From positions 4,340,001-4,404,000 of the forward strand of contig NZ_CP107845.1 in the NCBI RefSeq assembly GCF_041431415.1: 64,000 nucleotides of DNA, given 5' to 3'. The notes under the pieces are model-generated. The model saw nothing but the letters and a program-made list of their open reading frames with translations. It did no database searches and was not told the DNA's origin. This document shows, piece by piece, positions 1-8,175 of the stretch. The position numbers and the translations under genes are program-made. Positions within the stretch are counted from its first letter, which is position 1, and every line of letters begins with the position of its first letter. This DNA is from Streptomyces sp. NBC_00513. Its GTDB lineage: Bacteria; Actinomycetota; Actinomycetes; Streptomycetales; Streptomycetaceae.

Positions 1-1
1 G

Positions 2-391
2 GCCCCGGCCCCCGACCCGGACCTCGCACTCCAGCGCCAGGTGGTCGGCGCCTTCTTCGCCGCGGCGCGGGACGGCGACTTCGAGGCGCTCGTCTCGGTG
101 CTCGACCCCGACGTGGTCCTGCGCTCCGACGGCGGCGTGACGCGCGCCCGCCACACGCTGGTGTTCAACGGCGCCCGCACGGTGGCCTCGCAGGCGATCA
201 CCTTCGGTTCCCTCTCGCCGTTCGCCCGCCCCGCGCTGATCAACGGGACCGCCGGCGTCATGGTCGTGATGGACGGCCGCCGCCTGTCGGTGATGGCCTT
301 CACGGTCGTCGGAGGCAGGATCGTCGCCATCGACGTCCTGGCCGACCCGGAACGCCTGAAGGAGCTCGACCTGAGCGCCCTCGACCTCTGA
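2..391 (+). CDS. ECF sigma factor, SnoaL-like C-terminal domain (5' truncated by window edge)
   Basis: About 129 residues of an open frame that enters from the left edge, so the sigma-70 regions 2 and 4 are outside the window. The visible part reads as an NTF2/SnoaL-like cone domain: a helix (VVGAFFAAARDGDFEALV) followed by beta strands ending ...VVGGRIVAIDVLADPERL. This is the C-terminal extension typical of SigJ-type (ECF41-like) sigma factors, where it modulates sigma activity. The DPERL ending and the GRIVAID strand are characteristic. The family assignment is inference because the sigma regions are not seen; a free-standing SnoaL protein is the alternative. Confidence 0.7.
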   Translation, partial: APAPDPDLALQRQVVGAFFAAARDGDFEALVSVLDPDVVLRSDGGVTRARHTLVFNGARTVASQAITFGSLSPFARPALINGTAGVMVVMDGRRLSVMAFTVVGGRIVAIDVLADPERLKELDLSALDL

Positions 392-400
392 GTCACGGGT

Positions 401-440
401 CCCCGGCCGGGGCATGCGCGCGGACGCGCCCCGGCCGGGG
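401..440. terminator. GC-rich hairpin between convergent genes
   Basis: Inverted repeat with arms at 401-413 and 428-440 (CCCCGGCCGGGGC / GCCCCGGCCGGGG) around a 14-nt loop. It starts ten bases after the sigma-factor stop and lies before the end of the converging gene, so it could terminate both. There is no T-run, as is usual in Streptomyces. Confidence 0.65.
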
Positions 441-451
441 CGCGGCGCACC

Positions 452-922
452 TCACGCGGACAGGCCGCAGGCGCCGAGCAGCTCGCCGGGGCTGTCGCAG
501 ACACCGAGTACGTCGGCCGCGGCCCGTCGGATCTCCGGCTCGGGATCGTCCAGCGGGCCCGGAAACTCGGGCAGGGCCTGTGTCCACGCCGCAGACCAGC
601 CGGGATCGAGGAACCGGGCATCGACGCGACCGGCTTCCGCCGCCTGCATCGCCACGAGTTCCAGCATCGCGCGGCGGCTCGGAACCCGCGGTGTCGCAGC
701 CAGACGGAGTACGAAGGGCAGAGCGGCCGAGGCGGCGGAACAGACCCGGCCACCCTGGTGGAAGAGCAGATTGAGCAGTTCGTCCGAGGCGCCGTCCGCG
801 TCGTCCCGATCCGGACCCGCGCATCGGCGGAGCAGTGCGGGAACGTCCTCGGCGGACCCGTAATTGTGCTTCAGCGCAGCCCGGTTGATCCTGTCCAGTT
901 CCACTTCCCCTTCCACCCACAT
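452..922 (-). CDS. HEAT-repeat-like protein, probably C-terminally truncated
   Basis: 156 residues, ATG at 922. The sequence is alpha-helical with HEAT-like pieces: ELLNLLFHQGGRVCSAASAALPFVLRL, then RRAMLELVAMQAAEAG, then EIRRAAADVLGVC. Proteins of this type in Streptomyces are usually longer, with further repeats after the DSPGELL element. Here the frame stops within ten residues of that element and a terminator hairpin follows. I therefore suspect loss of the C-terminal repeats, though a naturally short protein cannot be excluded. No enzymatic motif is visible. HEAT repeats usually mediate protein contacts; the partner is unknown. It converges on the sigma-factor gene. Confidence 0.5.
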   Translation of the reverse strand: MWVEGEVELDRINRAALKHNYGSAEDVPALLRRCAGPDRDDADGASDELLNLLFHQGGRVCSAASAALPFVLRLAATPRVPSRRAMLELVAMQAAEAGRVDARFLDPGWSAAWTQALPEFPGPLDDPEPEIRRAAADVLGVCDSPGELLGACGLSA

Positions 923-1033
923 GCGCGCGACCCTACGGGCGGATCGTCCCCGAAGCCCGGCCGAGTGTCGTACGGGGCTCTTCGGGGAAGGCGAAGCCGC
1001 AGTGGCAGGTGTCGTCCCTCACGGAGTGGGAGT

Positions 1034-1057
1034 TATTGCAAGCGTCTGCTTGCAATA
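1034..1057. promoter_or_regulatory. Palindromic operator candidate upstream of XRE regulator
   Basis: Perfect inverted repeat TATTGCAAGC-gtct-GCTTGCAATA (10-bp arms, 4-nt spacer) ending 28 bases before the XRE start codon. A further TAGCAA half-site-like element follows at about 1060-1065. The position overlapping the expected promoter suggests autoregulation by the downstream HTH protein; that link is inference. Confidence 0.6.
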
Positions 1058-1084
1058 GTTAGCAACGTGCGGCAGGATCGGGGC

Positions 1085-1513
1085 ATGGCATCGCTCAACG
1101 TCGGGAACCTCGGCGAGTACCTCCGTGAGCAACGGCGACAGGCCCAGCTTTCGCTGCGGCAACTGGCCGACGCCGCAGGGGTGTCGAACCCGTACCTGAG
1201 CCAGATCGAGCGCGGGCTGCGCAAGCCGAGCGCGGACATCCTCCAGCAACTGGCCAAGGCGCTGCGGATCTCCGCGGAGACGCTGTACGTGCAGGCCGGA
1301 ATCCTGGACGAGCGGGATCGGGACGAGGTCGAGACGCGGGCCGTCATCCTCGCCGATCCGTCCCTCAACGAGCGGCAGAAGCAGGTGCTGCTCCAGATCT
1401 ACGACTCGTTCCGCAAGGAGAACGCGCCGGCCGCGGCAGCCGCCGACGCCGACGCCGCGGTCGACGCCGCGATCGATGCCGACGACGAGCCGCCCCATAC
1501 GAACCGACTGTGA
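1085..1513 (+). CDS. XRE-family helix-turn-helix transcriptional regulator
   Basis: 142 residues from ATG 1085; this start puts the HTH at the normal distance from the N-terminus and lies just after the palindrome. Residues about 8-70 form a classic lambda-repressor-like HTH (LGEYLREQRRQAQLSLRQLA followed by GVSNPYLSQIERGLRKPS). The middle (residues 70-115) is helical and may dimerise. The tail is rich in Ala and Asp (AAAAADADAAVDAAIDADDE), acidic and probably disordered. The gene is followed 17 bases later by the HBHA-like gene, so the two probably form an operon. The regulator is likely to bind the palindrome at 1034-1057. Confidence 0.85.
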   Translation: MASLNVGNLGEYLREQRRQAQLSLRQLADAAGVSNPYLSQIERGLRKPSADILQQLAKALRISAETLYVQAGILDERDRDEVETRAVILADPSLNERQKQVLLQIYDSFRKENAPAAAAADADAAVDAAIDADDEPPHTNRL

Positions 1514-1530
1514 TCCGGGAGGACCAGCAC

Positions 1531-2121
1531 ATGGCCATCGCCGATGACCTGAAGAAGACCCTCACCGACCCGACCCCGCTCTACTTCGCCGCCGGCACCG
1601 CCGACCTCGCGGTGCAGCAGGCCAAGAAGGTGCCCGGGTTCATCGAGCAGCTGCGCGCCGAAGCCCCCGCACGCATCGAGGCCGTGAAGAACACCGACCC
1701 GAAGGTCGTCCAGGAGAGGGCCAAGGGGGCGCAGGAGGCGGTCACCGCCAAGGTCGCCGAGGTCTTCGGGGCGATCGACCCGAAGAAGCTGGGCGAGACC
1801 GCCCAGGACCTGGCCCTTCGCGGTGTGGGCGTGGCCGCCGAGTACGCGGTGCGCGCCAAGGAGACGTACGACAAGGTCGCCGAGCACGGCGAGCAGGCCG
1901 TACGCGCCTGGCGCGGCGAGCTGACCGACGAGATCGTCGACATCGCCGAGGTCGTGGAGCCGGCGGCGCCCGCGAAGTCGGAGCCGGCCGCCGAGCCGGT
2001 GGCCGCCGACGCCTCCGCCGACGCCTCCGCCTCCGCCGAGGAGAAGCCGTCCGCCCGGAAGACCACGGCGCGCAAGAGCACCGCGAAGAAGACGGTCGCC
2101 GCGACCGGCGACAAGAGCTGA
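1531..2121 (+). CDS. Heparin-binding haemagglutinin (HBHA)-like helical protein
   Basis: 196 residues from ATG 1531, chosen because GGGAGGA (1517-1523) lies eight bases upstream; an ATC/GTG-type start at 1510 would add seven residues and overlap the XRE stop. Residues 1-140 are a long amphipathic, coiled-coil-prone helix region (DLKKTLTDPTPLYFAAGTAD, AVQQAKKVPGFIEQL). This matches the N-terminal part of mycobacterial HBHA and its actinobacterial relatives. The C-terminus is Ala/Pro/Glu-rich and ends in basic KTTARKSTAKKTVA repeats, like the lysine-rich heparin-binding tail of HBHA. There is no signal peptide. In Streptomyces the role is unknown; binding to polyanions (DNA or cell-wall polymer) is inference. 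Confidence 0.75.
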   Translation: MAIADDLKKTLTDPTPLYFAAGTADLAVQQAKKVPGFIEQLRAEAPARIEAVKNTDPKVVQERAKGAQEAVTAKVAEVFGAIDPKKLGETAQDLALRGVGVAAEYAVRAKETYDKVAEHGEQAVRAWRGELTDEIVDIAEVVEPAAPAKSEPAAEPVAADASADASASAEEKPSARKTTARKSTAKKTVAATGDKS

Positions 2122-2153
2122 CGCGACCGGCGACAGAGCCGATCGGACAGGCG

Positions 2154-2186
2154 ACGGACCGGGCACCGGGAAGGTGTCCGGTCCGT
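2154..2186 (+). terminator. Hairpin after the HBHA-like gene
   Basis: Arms 2154-2167 and 2173-2186 (ACGGACCGGGCACC / GGTGTCCGGTCCGT), 14 bp with a single G-T wobble and a 5-nt loop, beginning about 30 bases after the stop codon. Confidence 0.6.
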
Positions 2187-2262
2187 TGTCATGGGTGAGG
2201 GCCGCTTCCCCCGGTAGCGTGGGGGCGAAGGGCATCAGACGCGGAAGAAGGTGGTCGAGGCG

Positions 2263-2601
2263 ATGTTGATGAACGGTTTCGACAACGGGGTCATCCCGTT
2301 GCTCGGATACGCCATGCTGGCGCTCGCCGTCGTGGCCTTCGTGCTGGCGCTGATGGCGCGCGACGACGCCTACCGGGCGGCCGACAAGAAGACCAAGACC
2401 TTCTGGCTGGTCATCCTCGGCATCACGATCCTCGTGGACTTCTTCCTCGGGATGCTGTTCCTGCAGATCGCCGGCCTGGTGGCCTCCATCGTCTTCATGG
2501 TCGACGTTCGACCTGCCCTGAAGCAGGTGTCGGGCGGCGGTCGGCGCAGCGGCGGCAGCAGCAGCGACGGTCCGTACGGTCCGTACAACGGCGGCCGATA
2601 A
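2263..2601 (+). CDS. DUF2516-family small membrane protein
   Basis: 112 residues from ATG 2263, with AGAAGG about ten bases upstream; in-frame GTG 2251 and ATG 2269 are alternatives. Three hydrophobic segments are visible: VIPLLGYAMLALAVVAFVLA, TFWLVILGITILVDFFLG and LQIAGLVASIVFMVDVRPAL. A basic loop, YRAADKKTK, separates the first two. This layout and the VDVRPAL end of the last helix match DUF2516 of actinobacteria. The C-terminus is a Gly/Ser/Tyr-rich cytoplasmic tail (GRRSGGSSSDGPYGPYNGG). Function is unknown. The next gene is on the opposite strand. Confidence 0.75.
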   Translation: MLMNGFDNGVIPLLGYAMLALAVVAFVLALMARDDAYRAADKKTKTFWLVILGITILVDFFLGMLFLQIAGLVASIVFMVDVRPALKQVSGGGRRSGGSSSDGPYGPYNGGR

Positions 2602-2642
2602 GCGCTCTCGCAGGAACTCCCGGCCGGGGGTCCCGGTGGTGG

Positions 2643-2663
2643 GCCCGGCGCCGTGCGCCGGGC
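2643..2663 (-). terminator. Hairpin at the end of the PP2C phosphatase gene
   Basis: Perfect 9-bp arms GCCCGGCGC (2643-2651) / GCGCCGGGC (2655-2663) with a 3-nt loop, beginning immediately after the TGA of the minus-strand phosphatase gene. Confidence 0.5.
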
Positions 2664-3992
2664 TCAGCCCTCCGCGCGGGAGAGCAGGACCACGGCGACG
2701 TCGTCGGTCAGCTCGCCGCCGTTGAGGCGCCGGGCCTCGGTGACGGAAGCCTCCAACAGGCTCTCGCCGCTCAGCCCCTGATCCAGATGCCGGTTGATCA
2801 TCTCGATCATTCCGTCCTGTCCGAGCCGTTCCTTGCCCTGGCCGATCTTCCCCTCGATGAGGCCGTCGGTGTAGAGCATGAGGCTCCAGGTCCCGCCCAG
2901 CTCGACCTGGCGGCGGGGCCAGCGGGCCTTGGGGAGCAGTCCGAGCGCCGGCCCGCTGTTCTCGTACGGGAGGAGCCGCGCGGCCCGACCCGGCCTGGAG
3001 ATCAGCGGTGCCGGATGACCGGCCAGGCAGAGGCCGGCGCGCCGACCGTCCGGGGCGATGTCCACGGTGCACAGCGTCGCGAAGATCTCCTCGCAGGGGC
3101 GCTCCACCTCCAGCACCTCCTGGAGCGTGGCCAACAGATCGTCCCCGCACAGTCCCGCGAGGGTCAGCGCCCGCCAGGCGATGCGCAGCTCGACACCGAG
3201 GGCGGCCTCGTCGGGGCCGTGGCCGCAGACGTCGCCGATCATCGCGTGCACGGTGCCGTCCGGGGTGCGGACCGTGTCGTAGAAGTCCCCGCCGAGCAGG
3301 GCCCGGCTGCGGCCGGGCCGGTAGCGGGCGGCGAAGCGGAGGTCGGAACCCTCCAGAAGGGGGTTCGGGAGCAGTCCGCGTTCCAGGCGGGCGTTCTCCT
3401 GGGCCCGGAGTTTCGATTCCGCGAGCTTGTACTGGGCTATGTCGGCGCGCTTTCTCTCCACGGCGTAGCGGATGGCCCGGCTCAGCAGCCGTCCGTCGAG
3501 CTCGTCGCGGAAGAGGTAGTCCTGGGCGCCCACCCGTACCGCCTCGGCGGCGTGCTCCGCGTCCGCCTCGGCGGTCAGCACCAGCACGGCGTGACGCGGG
3601 GCGAGCCGCAGGACCTCGCGGAGCGTGGCGAACCGGTCGTCGGCGGTACCGGGTCCCGGGTTGGCGAGCGACAGGTCCAGCAGGATGCAGTGCACGTCGG
3701 GAGTGAGCAGCCGGGTGGCCTCGGTGAGGTTGCGGGCGGTGCGCAGTCGTATGCGATGGCCGTCGGCGTCCAGTATCTCGGGCACGGTGAGGCCGCCCGC
3801 GGGATCGTCCTCGATGACCAGGAGGGTCAGGGACGTCTGCGCGGGTACGGGGACCGGGATGGTGGTCGGGACGTGCTCGACGGCGGTGGCCAACAGGGCC
3901 TGGCCGCCCTCCGTGGCGAGGTTCTCCCTCTGCCGCGGTATGGGTAGGGGCATCGTCTCCGGTTCCTTCCCTCCCCCCGAGGGTGCGCTCAT
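2664..3992 (-). CDS. Response-regulator receiver / PP2C (SpoIIE-type) serine phosphatase fusion
   Basis: 442 residues. Residues about 55-170 are a CheY-like receiver: acidic pair in LLVIEDDPAG, phospho-acceptor Asp in HCILLDLSL, Thr in VLVLTAEAD and a Lys-like position near QDYLFRDE. A helical linker (ERKRADIAQYKLAESKLRAQ) follows. Residues about 210-440 are a PP2C/SpoIIE domain with the metal-binding motifs GGDFYDTV, GDVCGHGPDEAA and LTDDVAVVLL. Such proteins dephosphorylate anti-anti-sigma factors of the STAS type, with activity set by receiver phosphorylation. The cognate kinase is not adjacent. The gene is monocistronic and ends in a hairpin. Confidence 0.88.
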   Translation of the reverse strand: MSAPSGGGKEPETMPLPIPRQRENLATEGGQALLATAVEHVPTTIPVPVPAQTSLTLLVIEDDPAGGLTVPEILDADGHRIRLRTARNLTEATRLLTPDVHCILLDLSLANPGPGTADDRFATLREVLRLAPRHAVLVLTAEADAEHAAEAVRVGAQDYLFRDELDGRLLSRAIRYAVERKRADIAQYKLAESKLRAQENARLERGLLPNPLLEGSDLRFAARYRPGRSRALLGGDFYDTVRTPDGTVHAMIGDVCGHGPDEAALGVELRIAWRALTLAGLCGDDLLATLQEVLEVERPCEEIFATLCTVDIAPDGRRAGLCLAGHPAPLISRPGRAARLLPYENSGPALGLLPKARWPRRQVELGGTWSLMLYTDGLIEGKIGQGKERLGQDGMIEMINRHLDQGLSGESLLEASVTEARRLNGGELTDDVAVVLLSRAEG

Positions 3993-4458
3993 GCGCTCGA
4001 CCCTAGCGGGCCGGAACGGGGGAGCGGAATGGCGGTCCGGTGGAGGTCCCGGGGAGGGCCTCCGTCATATGCCGTTATCGCGGGGGAAATGCGGGCTGAT
4101 GGGATGACCAAGCTCACGGTGGGAGGACCGAAGTCCCGGCTGCCGAGATGACCCGATGTGGGCTTCACCACGCGCACCGGGCGAAACCGACCCCCGCGGG
4201 GGTCCCCGCCAGGGGTACCCGGCCCGGAGTGGGAAGCGGAGCCCGCCCCGGGAGCCCGCCCCGGGAGCCCGCCCCGGGAGCCCGCCCCGGGAGCCCGCCC
4301 CGGGAGCCCGCTCCGGGGGCCCGGCCCGGTACCCGTCGGAAGCCCGACCCGGACCCACCGGGCCGCCGGGCACCGTGGGCCGCGCGTCACGCGCCCACGG
4401 CCCCGCCCGGATCGGGCCGGCGAGAACCCCGCCACCCCATGGACCGGCCGCTGCGCGG
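3993..4458. other. Intergenic region with 13-bp tandem repeats, no gene seen
   Basis: Several reading frames stay open here only because of extreme GC content and the repeat; their translations are Pro/Gly/Arg/Ala low complexity. The left part should hold the promoter of the PP2C gene, and the right part the 3' end of the NlpC/P60 transcript. Apart from the tandem array at 4239-4316 I see no recognisable element. Confidence 0.55.
4239..4316. repeat. 13-bp tandem repeat, six copies
   Basis: Unit GAGCCCGCCCCGG starts at 4239, 4252, 4265, 4278 and 4291 as perfect copies. A sixth at 4304-4316 carries one substitution (C to T). The period is not a multiple of three, so the array does not encode a repeated peptide in one frame. 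It lies between two minus-strand genes. Confidence 0.9.
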
Positions 4459-5559
4459 CTACGCGTCCGGGCGGACGACCGCCTTGATCGGCATCGAGCC
4501 CGCGCCCGCCATCGTCACGTCGCGGCCGGGTCGTGGCGCGTGGACCATGGCCCCGTCCCCGACGTACATCCCGACATGGCTCGCGTCGTCGAAGTAGATG
4601 ATCAGATCGCCCGGCCGCATGTCCTTCACGGCGACCTTCCGCAGCCGCAACTGCTCCTGCGAGGTCCGCGGGATCGCCTTCCCCGCCGCCAGCCAGGCCT
4701 GTGAGGTCAGGCCCGAGCAGTCGAACGACCCCGGGCCCGTGGCGCCCCACTCGTACGGCTTGCCCACCTGGGCTGTGGCGAACTGGACCGCCCTCTTGCC
4801 CGCGTCCGTCGCCTTGCCGCTGACGTCCTTCATCGCGCCGGACGACAGCCACTGCGTCTGCGCCTTGTACTGGGCTTCCTGCTCCAGCTGGAGCAGCCGG
4901 GCCTTCTCCTCGGCCTCCAGCTTGCTCTCCAGGTCCTGCGCGGCCTTGATCTTCTCCTCGATCCGCTTCTTGGACTTCTCCCGCTCGACCCGGTTCGTCT
5001 CCAGCTTCTGCCAGACCGTGCTCGCGTCCTTCGCGTACCGCTGGAGGTCGTGCTGGGTGCGGTCGAGCTCGGTCAGCAGGTCCGTGGTGGCCTTCTCGCC
5101 CTGCCGCAGCCGGTCCTTGGAGTCCAGGAACTGGCTCGGACTGTCGCTCAGCACCAGCCGCGCGCCCGCCGGCAGTCCGCCCGAGCGGTACTGGGCGCGG
5201 GCGGCGGCGCCGGCCCGGTCCTTCAGCCCGCTGATCCGCTCGCGGCCGGCCACGATCAACTGCGCGATCTGGACGATCCGCTCCGACTGGACCTTCGTCT
5301 CGCTCTCCGCGAGGTTGTAGGCGTCCGTGGCGCTTCCGGCCTGGCGGTACAGATCCTCTATCTCCTTGCGGATCTGCTCCAGGGACTTGGCTCCCGGTTC
5401 GGGCGTGGGCGCCGCCGGCGCTCCGGGCACGGAGGGAGCGGCGGGTGCCGCGTGCGCCGTCCCCGAGAGTCCGAGGCCCGGGGCCGTCAATATCGCCATC
5501 GCGCACAACAGTGTGAGAGCGGATGCGCCCCGTCGGTGCGCTCGCTTCACGGTCCCCAT
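4459..5559 (-). CDS. Secreted NlpC/P60 peptidoglycan endopeptidase
   Basis: 366 residues. A signal peptide covers residues 1-37 (RRGASALTLLCAMAILTAPG core, cleavage after ...TAHA). A Pro/Ala linker is followed by a long coiled coil (about 58-235, many EEK/RIEEKIK stretches), as in RipA/PcsB-type hydrolases. The C-terminal NlpC/P60 domain (about 250-366) has the catalytic Cys in GSFDCSGLTSQAW, the His in DASHVGMYVGDG and a third polar position in MVHAPRPG. These enzymes cleave D-Glu-gamma-meso- or LL-DAP bonds in the stem peptide outside the membrane; the coiled coil usually restrains or targets them. The ATG at 5559 has GGGGG upstream on the coding strand. Confidence 0.92.
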   Translation of the reverse strand: MGTVKRAHRRGASALTLLCAMAILTAPGLGLSGTAHAAPAAPSVPGAPAAPTPEPGAKSLEQIRKEIEDLYRQAGSATDAYNLAESETKVQSERIVQIAQLIVAGRERISGLKDRAGAAARAQYRSGGLPAGARLVLSDSPSQFLDSKDRLRQGEKATTDLLTELDRTQHDLQRYAKDASTVWQKLETNRVEREKSKKRIEEKIKAAQDLESKLEAEEKARLLQLEQEAQYKAQTQWLSSGAMKDVSGKATDAGKRAVQFATAQVGKPYEWGATGPGSFDCSGLTSQAWLAAGKAIPRTSQEQLRLRKVAVKDMRPGDLIIYFDDASHVGMYVGDGAMVHAPRPGRDVTMAGAGSMPIKAVVRPDA

Positions 5560-5770
5560 GGTCCCCCCAGGTGCCCCGCGTCAGACCGATGTCATCCCAC
5601 ACCAGATCTGACTATTCATCAGTAACTTGGCACTGCCTTCGGGATGGTGCCACGAGTCCGTGAATTCCGACACCCTTGCGGATGCCCCCCTGATCATCAC
5701 CGGCCACGTCACGCCCGCCCCTGACGACTCAACGGGCCGCTCCGGGCGCGGGTTCCCCGACACGCGAGGT

Positions 5771-6583
5771 TCACCCCGTCGGGCGCAACGCCTCCCAACG
5801 CACCGTCAGTTCCCCCTGCCTCCACCGCACCGGCCCGTCCGCCAGCGGCCAAGTCCCGGCCAGGGCCCGGGCCGTGCGGATCCAGCGCTGCCGCGCCCCG
5901 TACGAGGCGTACGGGGCCGCCGCCGCCCACGCCCGGTCGAAGTCGCGCAGGAACGCGTGCACCGGCTCACCCGGGACGTTCCGGTGGATCAACGCCTTCG
6001 GCAGCCGCTCGGCCAGGTCCGACGGCCGCTCCAGCGACCCCAGCCGGGTCGCGAACGTCACCGTGCGCGGCCCCTGCGGACCGAGCGCGACCCACACGTG
6101 CCGGCGCCCGATCTCGTCGCAGGTCCCCTCGACGAGCAGCCCGCCGGGGGCCAGCCGGGCGCACAGCAGCCGCCACACCTCCTCGACCCGCTCCTCGTCG
6201 TACTGGCGCAGCACGTTCGCGGCGCGGATCAGCATCGGTGCCTCGCCGCCGTCCAGGGGCACCTCGAAGCCGCCGTGCCGGAAGGTCAGGCCCTCCCGTT
6301 CGTACGGCTTGGCACCCGCCACCCGCGCCGGCTCGATCTCGATGCCGACCACCCGCACGGCGGGGGCCGCGGCGCGCAGCCGCGCCAGCAGTTCCACCGC
6401 CGTCCACGGCGCCGCCCCGTAACCCAGGTCGACCGCGACGGGAGCCGTCGCCCGCCGCAGCGCCGCCCCGTGCGTCGCCGCGATCCAGCGGTCCATGCGG
6501 CGCAGACGATTCGGGTTCGTGGTCCCGCGCGTCACGGTGCCCACGGGGCGTCTCGGGGGCGGCGGGGTGCTGCGGGAGGCCAT
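5771..6583 (-). CDS. Class I SAM-dependent methyltransferase-like protein
   Basis: 270 residues from ATG 6583, chosen because the upstream in-frame extension is low-quality and Arg-rich. Motif I is degenerate (VAVDLGYGAAPWTAVELL, DLGYGAAP in place of DxGxGxG). It is followed by an acidic strand end, VRVVGIEIEPARV, and a later APGGLLVEGTCDEIG strand. The C-terminal third (RDFDRAWAAAAPYASYGARQ, WPLADGPVRWRQGELTVRW) is conserved in a Streptomyces protein usually encoded next to mshA. The substrate is unknown. The gene is divergent from mshA, with 209 bases between them. Confidence 0.75.
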   Translation of the reverse strand: MASRSTPPPPRRPVGTVTRGTTNPNRLRRMDRWIAATHGAALRRATAPVAVDLGYGAAPWTAVELLARLRAAAPAVRVVGIEIEPARVAGAKPYEREGLTFRHGGFEVPLDGGEAPMLIRAANVLRQYDEERVEEVWRLLCARLAPGGLLVEGTCDEIGRRHVWVALGPQGPRTVTFATRLGSLERPSDLAERLPKALIHRNVPGEPVHAFLRDFDRAWAAAAPYASYGARQRWIRTARALAGTWPLADGPVRWRQGELTVRWEALRPTG

Positions 6584-6792
6584 GCACCGAGCGTATGCGG
6601 AGCGCACACCCAACATAAAAATCCGGCAAACGACCGAGGAAAACGGTGCCCCCCGGAATGCGGGGCACCGCCGTCCGGGTTGCACTGCTGGAAGAGCGCC
6701 GCCCGCGCTCCGTTCGCCATGCCGTCCGCGCGGCACCCGGTGTACGCGTCGTACGAGTCGCCCGAGTCGTCCGAGCGAGAGGAACTGCTCCC

Positions 6793-8175
6793 TTGAGCCA
6801 GTACGTGTCCCGCCTCGGCGGCAGCATCAGCGGTCGGATAGCCGCCGCCCGCAGCACCCGTCACGACCCGCCGCGCCTGCGCCTCCCGGCCGTCGGCCAC
6901 CACCGCAAGCCGCGCCGCGTCGCCATGCTCAGCGTGCACACCTCACCGCTGCACCAGCCGGGGACCGGCGACGCGGGCGGGATGAACGTGTACATCGTCG
7001 AGCTCGCCAAGCGCCTCGCCGCGATCAACATCGAGGTCGAGATCTTCACCCGGGCCACCACCGGAGGGCTTCCGCCGGCCGTCGAGCTGGCCCCCGGCGT
7101 CCTCGTACGACACGTGGACGCGGGCCCGTACGAGGGCCTCGCCAAGGAGGAGCTGCCGGCGCAGCTGTGCGCCTTCACCCACGGTGTGATGCAGGCCTGG
7201 GCCGGGCACCGCCCCGGCTACTACGACCTCGTCCACTCCCATTACTGGCTCTCCGGCCACGTCGGCTGGCTCGCCGCCGAACGCTGGGGCGTGCCCCTCG
7301 TCCACGCCATGCACACCATGGCCAAGGTCAAGAACGCGGCGCTGGCCGAGGGCGACACGCCCGAACCGGCCGCCCGCGTCATCGGCGAGACCCAGATCGT
7401 CTCCGCCGCCGACCGGCTGATCGCGAACACCGCCGAGGAGGCGGACGAACTCGTACGGCACTACGAGGCCGACCCCGGGAAGGTGGCCGTCGTCCACCCC
7501 GGGGTGAACCTCGACCGGTTCACCGTCGGCGACGGCCGCGCCGCCGCCCGCGCCCGCCTCGGGCTGCCCCGGGAAGCCGTCATCCCCCTCTTCGCGGGCC
7601 GCATCCAGCCCCTCAAGGCCCCCGACGTCCTGCTGCGGGCCGTCGCGGAGCTGGTGGACCGGGACCCGACGCTGCGCAGGCGGCTCTTCGTCCCCGTCGT
7701 CGGCGGGCCGAGCGGCAGCGGGCTCGCCAAACCGGAGGGGCTCCAGAAGCTCGCGGCGAAACTCGGCATCGCGGACCTCGTGCACTTCCAGCCGCCGGTC
7801 GCGCAGGACCGGCTCGCGGACTGGTTCCGCGCGGCCTCCGTGCTGGTCATGCCCTCCTACAACGAGTCCTTCGGGCTCGTCGCCCTGGAGGCCCAGGCCA
7901 CGGGCACGCCCGTCCTGGCCGCCGAGGTCGGCGGCCTGCCGGTGGCCGTCAACGACGGGGTCACGGGCATCCTCGTACCCGGCCACGACCCGGTGGACTA
8001 CGCCCGTGAGCTGCGGCGTTTCGTGGACGACCCCGGGCTCACGGACCGGATGGGCGGCGAGGCGGCCCGGCACGCGCAGTTCTTCGGCTGGGACACCGCG
8101 GCGGCGGGCACCGCCGACGTCTACACCGCGGCCATGCATGATCATCGCCGTCGCGTACGCTCCCACCATGGCTGA
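6793..8175 (+). CDS. mshA: D-inositol-3-phosphate glycosyltransferase (mycothiol biosynthesis)
   Basis: 460 residues from TTG 6793, chosen because GAGAGGA (6777-6783) lies nine bases upstream and the N-terminus then reads [10 protein letters not shown] as in Streptomyces MshA. GT-B fold, family GT4: N-terminal acceptor half with [20 protein letters not shown] (inositol-phosphate side) and [13 protein letters not shown]. The C-terminal donor half has [17 protein letters not shown] and the E-x7-E motif [19 protein letters not shown]. It transfers GlcNAc from UDP-GlcNAc to 1L-myo-inositol-1-phosphate, the first committed step of mycothiol, in the cytoplasm. Its stop overlaps the start of the YbjN-like gene, implying translational coupling. 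Confidence 0.95.
   Translation: MSQYVSRLGGSISGRIAAARSTRHDPPRLRLPAVGHHRKPRRVAMLSVHTSPLHQPGTGDAGGMNVYIVELAKRLAAINIEVEIFTRATTGGLPPAVELAPGVLVRHVDAGPYEGLAKEELPAQLCAFTHGVMQAWAGHRPGYYDLVHSHYWLSGHVGWLAAERWGVPLVHAMHTMAKVKNAALAEGDTPEPAARVIGETQIVSAADRLIANTAEEADELVRHYEADPGKVAVVHPGVNLDRFTVGDGRAAARARLGLPREAVIPLFAGRIQPLKAPDVLLRAVAELVDRDPTLRRRLFVPVVGGPSGSGLAKPEGLQKLAAKLGIADLVHFQPPVAQDRLADWFRAASVLVMPSYNESFGLVALEAQATGTPVLAAEVGGLPVAVNDGVTGILVPGHDPVDYARELRRFVDDPGLTDRMGGEAARHAQFFGWDTAAAGTADVYTAAMHDHRRRVRSHHG

Noticed and set aside
1399..3150. 583-codon minus-strand frame overlapping HBHA and DUF2516 genes
   Set aside because: Antisense shadow of real genes; Arg/Gly-rich, no domain. Genes on the other strand have good starts and family matches.
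4065..4373. Pro/Gly/Ala-rich open frame in the 4.1-4.4 kb repeat region
   Set aside because: Same reason: translation of a 13-bp repeat and GC-rich background, without RBS or recognisable domain.
5560..5770. Possible c-di-AMP (ydaO) riboswitch before the NlpC/P60 gene
   Set aside because: Such switches precede many Streptomyces cell-wall hydrolases, but I could not find the conserved core here.
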